DNA from: Verrucomicrobiales bacterium | GTDB taxonomy: Bacteria > Verrucomicrobiota > Verrucomicrobiia > Verrucomicrobiales > DEV007 | Length of the DNA stretch: 43,200 bases | Assembly: GCA_014239335.1 (NCBI GenBank) | Contig: JAAZZC010000059.1 | Location: 1 to 43,200 of the forward strand | Direction of reading: 5' to 3' | Shown: one piece after another, positions 25,383-32,051 of the stretch | Layout of the letters: every line of letters starts with the position of its first letter | Position numbering within the stretch: the stretch's first letter is position 1 | Notes under the pieces: generated by a model | Told to the model about the DNA's origin: nothing | Databases searched by the model: none | Seen by the model: the letters and a program-made list of their open reading frames with translations, nothing else | Made by a program: the position numbers and the translations under genes

Positions 25383-25458
25383 TTAATCTAAAAAAAATAG
25401 CGGCACTTAAAATAAATAAGTATTATTAACTTAATCGCAATGCTTGGGATAGCATAGA

Positions 25459-27423
25459 TTATTTTCTTTGTGGCCATTCCTGAATCAGATCCGTTGGAGC
25501 ACCGAATTGAGGGGGTATCGGAAAATTAGGGTCAATTGCTTCATCAGAGTGTTTTTCTTGCCAATGTTTTGTGGCCAGTTTAAATGATTCTTTTGTACTG
25601 AATATTGTCGGCGGGCTTTTAAAAGGATCTGACTTACTTACCCTCACCACAACCAAATTCAGGTCCCCGGATTTTAAAAGTTTTGAAGGAATTAACCAAT
25701 GCCCGGGTTTACTCTCCTTTAGCTCTGCACCATTAATGTAAACAACAGAACCGGGAACTGATTCCCATTTGAAAGATCGCTGAATATTAGGCAATGGATC
25801 AGGGATTCGAATTAATGTTCTTACGTCCAAGTGCTTTGATCCAAGCGATCTGGAAGTGCGGAAATTTCCTCTAACGACCCAACCTTCATTTGATCGGCGC
25901 AGATCAGGGTCCACCGGCAATTGGTTGGAAATTAATTCTCCAGTCGCCCACCGAGCAGAATTGAATAAGAATCGCTGAAAATATGAATCGTTTTTATTTT
26001 CAAGAAGGGTCAAGAGAGTCGCGCATGATCTTCCACTATCAGTTCTTGCAAAGGACCAGGCAAGAAGTTCAACTAATCCATTACTATTTGTCTTGCCATG
26101 GAAAAGGGGAACGACTCCATCATCTATCGCAAGACTATCTGAAGCCCCTTCTACTGACCATTCATTGGACTTGAATCCTAACGTCAAAGGATGCTTTGCT
26201 TCATTTTTAGCCCATTCAATTTTCTGAGCTCCCTTTTTATTAGGCCCTTCAACGACACCAAACACCTGATGCTTCGCTAGAATAGAAGCTTTCCCTATTC
26301 CTATCACAGGTTTTGCCGCAGCCACATGAGCTCGAATCAATTCATTGACCTGCTCAGTCTTAATTTCATCAGCTAACAAAAGGCAATCCGCATTACTGAT
26401 GTCATTCATTCCTTTTCCTGTATCTGAATCAACATAATCTACACGAAAATCAGCATCAAAGAAATGCCTCGCAAAACTTTTCCAATCAAGGACCCTTTCA
26501 GATGAGGAAACAATGACTAGATGAGGTCGCTTGTCATGCGTAAAACTAAAAGGCTGACCACGAATTATTTGATCACTTGTTATAGTGGAACAAACATTTT
26601 CTTCAATGTGCCTAATTACCAGGTCAAGGCCAGTGAAATGGCTGACGTAAGGCCACTTTTCAGGATTATACATCACATCAGTTCCGTCTCGCAAGAGAAC
26701 CGTGTTCATGCCGTATCTTACCATTTGGCGCAAACCGAATGGCCTACCAAGAACACACATGTTAGTGTGTACACCTGCAAGGATGACATGCTTGATTTTA
26801 TTATGCCTTAAAATATTCCAAACCACATCACCTTCAGAAGCTACAAAGTCTTTTCCCAATATTTCAAGGACCGGAGTCTGGCTAAGCCATGGAGTTCCCG
26901 GATTACGTCCTTCAGATTTTAAACGTTCGGCCCATTGCTGGTTCTCAAACTCATCCTCATCTTCTCCCCCATCTGACTGATCTATTGGATAAGAAGCTTT
27001 TTCCTCTCCAGGTATGCGATGGCACCATGAAGAAATTTCTTTTGGCAAATCCAAGGCCAATGGGATCGCTAATGCTCGTTTCCTTGCATCATGGTCCTTA
27101 TATTTGGGCATACAATCACTCGGGGAATGAATGATTGTGGCTCCAGATTTCCTGAGGGATTTTATAACTTCATTCAAGCGAGGAGCAAACTCATTGACTC
27201 TACGCACCGCGGTGACCGAGTGGTGAGAGTCCCACATATCACAAATGACAATAGCCACTTCATTAGGATTCCATTCGGCTTTCTGCCAACTATGAACAGA
27301 TCGGACACTATTTCTTAAAGTAAGATTCAAAGTTTCTGCTTGAAGGTTCGTAGTAATGGTATTGATCAAAAGAAAATTAATAAGACACGCTAAAAATGAT
27401 AAGTTCACAGATTCTCTAATCAT
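25459..27423 (-). CDS. Secreted multidomain hydrolase: isochorismatase-like + ThuA-like domains
   Basis: A 654-residue protein with a signal peptide (about 1-29). Residues 50-285 form a cysteine-hydrolase (isochorismatase/nicotinamidase) domain with AIVICDMWDSHH (Asp62) and the nucleophile region GVHTNMCVLGRPFGLR (Cys223). An acidic stretch (SDGGEDEDEFEN, 150-161) interrupts it. Residues about 298-505 (HLVIVSSSERVLDWKSFARH and onward) resemble the ThuA/glutamine-amidotransferase-like fold. Residues 515-654 look like a beta-sandwich that ends QEWPQRK, with the segment SVVYINGAELKESKPGHW. The substrate is unknown. It lies 76 bases upstream of the DUF1549 gene on the same strand and probably belongs to that transcription unit. 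Confidence 0.75.
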   Translation of the reverse strand: MIRESVNLSFLACLINFLLINTITTNLQAETLNLTLRNSVRSVHSWQKAEWNPNEVAIVICDMWDSHHSVTAVRRVNEFAPRLNEVIKSLRKSGATIIHSPSDCMPKYKDHDARKRALAIPLALDLPKEISSWCHRIPGEEKASYPIDQSDGGEDEDEFENQQWAERLKSEGRNPGTPWLSQTPVLEILGKDFVASEGDVVWNILRHNKIKHVILAGVHTNMCVLGRPFGLRQMVRYGMNTVLLRDGTDVMYNPEKWPYVSHFTGLDLVIRHIEENVCSTITSDQIIRGQPFSFTHDKRPHLVIVSSSERVLDWKSFARHFFDADFRVDYVDSDTGKGMNDISNADCLLLADEIKTEQVNELIRAHVAAAKPVIGIGKASILAKHQVFGVVEGPNKKGAQKIEWAKNEAKHPLTLGFKSNEWSVEGASDSLAIDDGVVPLFHGKTNSNGLVELLAWSFARTDSGRSCATLLTLLENKNDSYFQRFLFNSARWATGELISNQLPVDPDLRRSNEGWVVRGNFRTSRSLGSKHLDVRTLIRIPDPLPNIQRSFKWESVPGSVVYINGAELKESKPGHWLIPSKLLKSGDLNLVVVRVSKSDPFKSPPTIFSTKESFKLATKHWQEKHSDEAIDPNFPIPPQFGAPTDLIQEWPQRK

Positions 27424-27669
27424 GAATTAAATTCTGAAGGATTTAGAACCCTTAATCAAGCGATGAACGCTACGAAATAATTTAAAAGTTTAACTTCACC
27501 CTCGCTCGTTGGCACACGCTTAGCGCTTTTGCGGTGGTAATTGACAATGCCTCGACTGGAGATGGGATAGACGAAATTCTGATCTGTAGCTGCTCCGTGA
27601 TTCGCTTCGGCAGCAGCAGCGCAACATTTTTGTTTCTTCTACATTGAAATTGCATTAATTTACTCAATT
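27424..27669. other. Intergenic segment with the left edge of the GC-rich insert
   Basis: This 246-base stretch separates the divergent hydrolase and SUMF1-like genes. The first 60 bases are AT-rich like the gene to the left. From about 27490 the base content becomes GC-rich and stays so to about 30590. A minus-strand open frame of 61 codons (27482-27667) exists, but it has no recognisable domain and is not called a gene. No transposase, tRNA or integrase sequence was seen here. Confidence 0.5.
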
Positions 27670-27680
27670 ATGAGTAAATT
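27657..27680. promoter_or_regulatory. Palindrome across the SUMF1-like gene's start codon
   Basis: AATTTACTCA (27657-27666) and TGAGTAAATT (27671-27680) are perfect 10-bp inverted arms with a 4-base spacer (ATTA). The ATG starts in the spacer (27670). It could be an operator, or an mRNA hairpin that hides the start codon. No Shine-Dalgarno sequence is visible. Confidence 0.4.
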
Positions 27681-29022
27681 TAAGAGGATCTACTACCTGG
27701 GCGGTTTCGTGATCCTAGTGCTGCTGGCTGGCACGGGATGTTCAAACAATAATGACGCAGTCGCTACACTGAAAGAGCAAGCCGCCAAGGACTTGAGTGC
27801 CGCCAAAGAAAAGGCTAAAAGGGACCTGACTGTCGTGAAAGAACAGGCAGAAAAGGACCTAATTGACGCCGAAAAGAAGGCTCAAAAGGAAATCGCCAAG
27901 GCCAGAGAACAGACCAAGGTCGATGAACATATAGCCACACTCGAACTGGAAAAAGTCAGGAAACAGGCTGTCGCAGACCGTGCCGCGGCCAAGAAGGCAG
28001 AGAGGGAACTTTCCATCGTCAAAAAACTCTCTGAGGGCAACCTTGCTGCAACTAGGAAGGTGGCAAAAGAACAACTCGAGGCCGTAAAGAAGAAGGCCGC
28101 CTTTGACCTAGCGGTACTCCAGGAAAAGGTCGATAAGCAAATCGCGGCAGCAAGGGCTGATGTAACCACGCAACTCCAGTCCATCAAGTCAACGCCGGCA
28201 ATGGTCTACGTCAAGGGAGGGGAGTTTAACATGGGCTTTGAGGGTGTTGCTACACCCGAGCACAAGGTGACACTAAGCCCCTTCTATATCGCCAAGTTTG
28301 AAACAACCTACAAGCTTTGGATAGAAGTGAAATCCTTTGCCTCCACCAACGGTTATGCCTTCCACCTGCAGGGCCGGGCAGGAACACCATGGGCACCGGC
28401 AATGGCGGGAAATAACCAACCGGTCACGGATATCTGCGCATGGGATGCGCTGGTATGGTGCAACGCGTATTCTGAAATGGAGGGATTTGAACCAGTTTAC
28501 AAAACCGCTGACAATGCCGTGATCAGAGATTCCAGGCATTCAAATGCCGGTAACCTCCAGGCGGCTGTGTTCGATCGTAGCGCCAAGGGCTTCCGGTTGC
28601 CGACCGAGGCGGAATGGGAATATGCGGCACGCTTCCGCAATAAAGGGGACTTCGCCCCCGGTGATTTTGCCAGTGGCGCTTCTGCAAACAGTTCCGACAT
28701 CAAAGCCACTAGCGAAGTGGCGTGGTTCCCGTTCAACAGCCCAGCCCCCAATAATCATCCTCAGCCCGTTGGGTCGAAGAAAGCCAATCATCTTGGCCTG
28801 CACGACATGAGCGGAAACATCTACGAATGGTGCTGGGATCGACAGGATCCTTACCAGACCCTGCCACAAAAAAACCCTGTCGGTTTTAAGGCTGGTGGTC
28901 AGGTATTGCGTGGCGGCTCCTTTGGCCACGGCAATAATGACCTGCGAAGCTCTCACCGGATCAGTAGCAACCCCGTGAACTTTTCCGTCAATGTCGGGTT
29001 CCGCTGCGCGAGATCGCATTAA
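27670..29022 (+). CDS. SUMF1/EgtB/PvdO-family lipoprotein with long hendecad coiled coil
   Basis: A 450-residue protein with a lipoprotein signal (hydrophobic 7-20, lipobox LAGTGC, Cys24), so it is probably anchored to a membrane. Residues about 31-173 are a charged coiled coil with an 11-residue period (pattern A-x-x-D-L-x-x-x-K-x-x). Residues 176-450 form a formylglycine-generating-enzyme-like domain (AMVYVKGGEFNMG, GFRLPTEAEWEYAARF, GLHDMSGNIYEWCWD, QVLRGGSFGHGNNDLRSSHR, NVGFRCARSH). The two active-site cysteines of true FGE (Cys-x4-Cys before the RYR segment) are absent, replaced by GHGNNDLRSS. It is therefore probably not an oxygen-dependent sulfatase activator but another family member. 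Base content and codon use are richer in G and C than in the flanking genes. The sulfatase follows 70 bases downstream on the same strand. Confidence 0.85.
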   Translation: MSKFKRIYYLGGFVILVLLAGTGCSNNNDAVATLKEQAAKDLSAAKEKAKRDLTVVKEQAEKDLIDAEKKAQKEIAKAREQTKVDEHIATLELEKVRKQAVADRAAAKKAERELSIVKKLSEGNLAATRKVAKEQLEAVKKKAAFDLAVLQEKVDKQIAAARADVTTQLQSIKSTPAMVYVKGGEFNMGFEGVATPEHKVTLSPFYIAKFETTYKLWIEVKSFASTNGYAFHLQGRAGTPWAPAMAGNNQPVTDICAWDALVWCNAYSEMEGFEPVYKTADNAVIRDSRHSNAGNLQAAVFDRSAKGFRLPTEAEWEYAARFRNKGDFAPGDFASGASANSSDIKATSEVAWFPFNSPAPNNHPQPVGSKKANHLGLHDMSGNIYEWCWDRQDPYQTLPQKNPVGFKAGGQVLRGGSFGHGNNDLRSSHRISSNPVNFSVNVGFRCARSH

Positions 29023-29037
29023 CCGAACAGGATCTCA

Positions 29038-29054
29038 GGTATAGAAAGTATACC
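29038..29054 (+). promoter_or_regulatory. Short inverted repeat in front of the sulfatase gene
   Basis: GGTATA (29038-29043) and TATACC (29049-29054) flank a 5-base spacer GAAAG in the 70-base gap between the SUMF1-like and sulfatase genes. It could be an operator or an mRNA-processing hairpin. No U-run follows, so it is not a typical terminator. Confidence 0.3.
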
Positions 29055-29092
29055 CTAAAAAAACTAAAAAGTTGTTTATACCCTTCCAATCC

Positions 29093-30589
29093 ATGACATA
29101 TCAAAAAGCAAGGACACTTGTGGCGATCTCCCTGATCATTGCGACTTCGGACCTTTCTACCGGAAAACCCAACGTGTTGTTCATCGCTGTGGACGACATG
29201 AATGACTGGGTTGGTTGCCATGGGACCACGCCGGTTGCAATTACTCCGAATATTGATCGTTTGGCCAAGCGCGGGGTTAATTTCACCAATGCCCACACCG
29301 CCGGTGTCTTCTGCGCCCCTTCCCGGGCCGCCATATTTTCCGGGCAGTTCGCTTCCACCACAGGATGTTACGACAGCGCTCTCTACTTTGTTGATCATCC
29401 ACAGATACGCCCCCTGCAAGAAAGCTTCAAGATCGGCGGTTACCGCACCATGGGAACCGGCAAACTCTTCCATCATCCTGCGGGTGCTGTCGACCTGCGA
29501 GGCTGGGACGACTTCCATGTCCGCACCCGGCGGCAAAGGGAAACAGGGTATCCGATGGATTCCTGGTCGGATGAGGTCCCCTTTCCTGACCCGAGGCCAT
29601 ACGGCACTTATCACCGCACACCCGGAGCGCCCAAGAGTAACGGCAGTTTCATGGAGTTCGGCCCTATCCCAAACGAGCGCGAGAACGAGCTCGCTGACAG
29701 TATGCGTGTTCAGTGGACAATCGATCAACTGGGAAGGAAATGGAACACTCCATTCTTTCTCGCTGTGGGACTTTACGCCCCGCACTTCCCCAACTATTGC
29801 CCACAAAAATATTTCGACCTCTACAAGCGCAGCGAAATTAAGCTGCCTCCATATAAAAAAGACGACCTCGACGACCTGCCGGAAAACATCAGGCGACAGA
29901 AAATCAACCGCTCAAGAATCCACCAGCGCCTAGTCAAACTCGAGGCTGTGCAAGAGGCCCTGCACGGTTATTTGGCCTGCATGAGCTATGCCGATGCCCA
30001 GATCGGCCACGTGCTGAACGCCTTAGAAGCTAGCCCCTACTCGGATAATACCATTGTTGTGCTGTGGTCCGATCACGGCTACCACCACGGTGAAAAAGGC
30101 GACTGGGGCAAGCACACACTGTGGGAACGAACCTCTAATGTACCCTTCATCTGGGCCGGTCCAGGTATGGCAAGGGGAATCACCACCGATGTCACTGTCA
30201 GCCTAATCGACATGTATCCCACCCTCGTCGAGTTGTGCGCTCTCCCGAAGACCCCTCATAAGCTCGAGGGTTCATCCATCGCCACCACCCTCGCCGAACC
30301 GGCCAGGGCCGGGGATCGTGATGTCTACCTGCCCCACATGTTCCCCGGATCCTACGCTATCATGAATCGGGATTGGCGATATATAAAGTACAAGGACGGC
30401 AGTGAGGAACTCTACGACGTGCAAAAGGATCCCAATGAGTGGCGCAACTTGGCGGAGGATCCCGGGCATGCCAAGGTCAAGAAGCACCTCGCCGCCAAGG
30501 CACCAAAGACCTTTGCCAAACCCTCCCCAAAGAGAAGATCAAAACGTGACCTGATCCTCGAGGGCGAAAGCTTCCGCTGGAAAAAATAG
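29093..30589 (+). CDS. Sulfatase, iduronate-2-sulfatase-like, secreted
   Basis: A 498-residue type-I sulfatase. A signal peptide (about 1-24) precedes the alkaline-phosphatase-fold start [20 protein letters not shown], with the metal aspartates Asp34 and Asp35. The maturation motif is intact: [12 protein letters not shown] with Cys74 in C-x-P-S-R, the residue to be converted to formylglycine. The second metal site [17 protein letters not shown] is present. Overall order and the [13 protein letters not shown] segment fit the iduronate-2-sulfatase-like group (sulfatase family S1, probably S1_7), which desulfates uronic-acid-rich or related marine glycans. A TTG at 29072 would add 7 codons, but ATG 29093 gives the proper signal peptide. 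Like its neighbour it is GC-rich. The substrate is inferred only to the level of sulfated glycan. Confidence 0.92.
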   Translation: MTYQKARTLVAISLIIATSDLSTGKPNVLFIAVDDMNDWVGCHGTTPVAITPNIDRLAKRGVNFTNAHTAGVFCAPSRAAIFSGQFASTTGCYDSALYFVDHPQIRPLQESFKIGGYRTMGTGKLFHHPAGAVDLRGWDDFHVRTRRQRETGYPMDSWSDEVPFPDPRPYGTYHRTPGAPKSNGSFMEFGPIPNERENELADSMRVQWTIDQLGRKWNTPFFLAVGLYAPHFPNYCPQKYFDLYKRSEIKLPPYKKDDLDDLPENIRRQKINRSRIHQRLVKLEAVQEALHGYLACMSYADAQIGHVLNALEASPYSDNTIVVLWSDHGYHHGEKGDWGKHTLWERTSNVPFIWAGPGMARGITTDVTVSLIDMYPTLVELCALPKTPHKLEGSSIATTLAEPARAGDRDVYLPHMFPGSYAIMNRDWRYIKYKDGSEELYDVQKDPNEWRNLAEDPGHAKVKKHLAAKAPKTFAKPSPKRRSKRDLILEGESFRWKK

Positions 30590-30642
30590 ATACCCGACGA
30601 GGACTCAGAGAAACTATTTAAACTGAAAAGTTAGAGAATTTC

Positions 30643-32034
30643 TCAAGAAATAATATCTTTAATAATTTTTCCAGAAACATCAGTTAGCCTAAAGTCTCTT
30701 CCTGAATATCTATAAGTGAAACTCTCGTGATCAAAGCCTAGTAAACTCAATATTGTAGCGTGAAGATCATGAGCCGTGACAGTGTTCTCAACGGCCTCAA
30801 AGCCAAACTCATCTGTAGCTCCATACACTGTTCCTCCCTTAATTCCACCACCAGCCAACCAAATGCTAAAACCGTATGGGTTATGATCTCTTCCAAACTT
30901 AGATTTACCGCTGCCTGTAAGTTCTACTGTAGGAGTCCTGCCAAACTCTCCTCCAAAAATCACTAGGGTATCATCAAGCATTCCTCGTTGCTTAAGGTCT
31001 TGTAGAAGTGCAGCCACCGGAGAATCCAACTGAGAAGCCAACTTTGAATGATTTTCTTTGATCTTGTCATGATTATCCCAGGGCTGTCCGGCTCCATGCC
31101 ATAATTGCACGTACCTAACTCCACGTTCAAGGAGACGACGAGCGATTAGGGTCTGCCTTCCATGAACGTGCTGCCCATAAAGATCCCGTATGTATTTTGG
31201 CTCACGTTCTAAATCAAAAGCGTCTGTCGCATCCATTTGCATACGATAAGCTAATTCGAAACTTTGGATTCTTGCATTCAGCAATTGATCTTCCCCCCTT
31301 TCCTTGAGATGTTTCGAATTTAAATAATTAAGAAAATCGAGTTGCTTCCTTTGGGACTTAGGGTCTTGACCTAAAGGCCTTATATTCTCGATAAGCTTAT
31401 CGACTTTATTATGATTACTATCAATGAAGGTCGCTTGGAAAATCCCTGGAAGAAAACCTGCCTGCCAATTCTGCGCTCCTTTAATTGGATAGCCGCCCGG
31501 ACTCATGGAAACGAATGATGGTAAATTTTTGTTATCTGACCCTAGCCCGTAAGTGACCCACGACCCAACACTCGGGCGGCTCAGGATCGAGTCTCCACAA
31601 TTCATCAGCATGAGTGAAGGCTCGTGATTAGGCAGTTCCGCCTTCATGGATCGGATAACTGCAATGTCATCAGCAAATTCTGCAATCTTAGGAAAGATAC
31701 TGCTGAATTCTATTCCACTGGAACCATACTTTTTGAATTCAAAAGGTGAAGGAAAAGCTGCTCCAGTTTTTCGCTCTGTTCTGCGTTTACCGAATGGCAA
31801 TTCCTTTCCTTCATATTTTTTTAAGGAGGGCTTTGGATCAAAAGTATCAACATGCGAAGGCCCGCCATTCAGGAAAAAATGAATTACCCTCTTTGCCCTG
31901 ATGGGAAAATGATTCCTGACAGGATTCATTGCACCTTCGGCTTGAAGAATTCCCTCAAGCCCGAGAGCCCCGAGCCCTAAACCGCATCGATGCAGAAAAT
32001 TACGCCTGCTAGAATTAAAAGAAAAAGAATTCAT
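30643..32034 (-). CDS. DUF1501 family secreted protein (second copy)
   Basis: A 463-residue DUF1501 protein with a twin-arginine signal (SSRRNFLHRCGLGLGALGLE at 9-28). Landmarks are AKRVIHFFLNGGPSHVDTFD, RPSVGSWVTYGLGSDNKNLP, GGEFGRTPTVELTGSGK with FGRDHNPYGFS, and LAGGGIKGGTVYGATDEFG. It ends with TDVSGKIIKDIIS. It follows its DUF1549/1553 partner by 17 bases, the same order as the first pair. It shares the domain and general plan with the 20.7-22.1 kb copy, but the middle part differs, so the two pairs are paralogous and not a recent duplication. Confidence 0.9.
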   Translation of the reverse strand: MNSFSFNSSRRNFLHRCGLGLGALGLEGILQAEGAMNPVRNHFPIRAKRVIHFFLNGGPSHVDTFDPKPSLKKYEGKELPFGKRRTERKTGAAFPSPFEFKKYGSSGIEFSSIFPKIAEFADDIAVIRSMKAELPNHEPSLMLMNCGDSILSRPSVGSWVTYGLGSDNKNLPSFVSMSPGGYPIKGAQNWQAGFLPGIFQATFIDSNHNKVDKLIENIRPLGQDPKSQRKQLDFLNYLNSKHLKERGEDQLLNARIQSFELAYRMQMDATDAFDLEREPKYIRDLYGQHVHGRQTLIARRLLERGVRYVQLWHGAGQPWDNHDKIKENHSKLASQLDSPVAALLQDLKQRGMLDDTLVIFGGEFGRTPTVELTGSGKSKFGRDHNPYGFSIWLAGGGIKGGTVYGATDEFGFEAVENTVTAHDLHATILSLLGFDHESFTYRYSGRDFRLTDVSGKIIKDIIS

Positions 32035-32051
32035 ATCGATGACAAATAAAA

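Noticed and set aside
27482-27667. 61-codon minus-strand frame between the hydrolase and SUMF1-like genes
   Set aside because: No recognisable domain, no ribosome site and no support from neighbours; possibly a gene remnant, but not provable.
28988-29933. Long open frames (272 and 243 codons) antisense to and out of frame with the sulfatase gene
   Set aside because: They arise from GC-rich coding DNA and show no domain pattern, whereas the sulfatase frame has full catalytic motifs.
27490-30590. Transposon carrying the GC-rich cassette
   Set aside because: No transposase, terminal inverted repeats or clear target-site duplication could be found at the edges.
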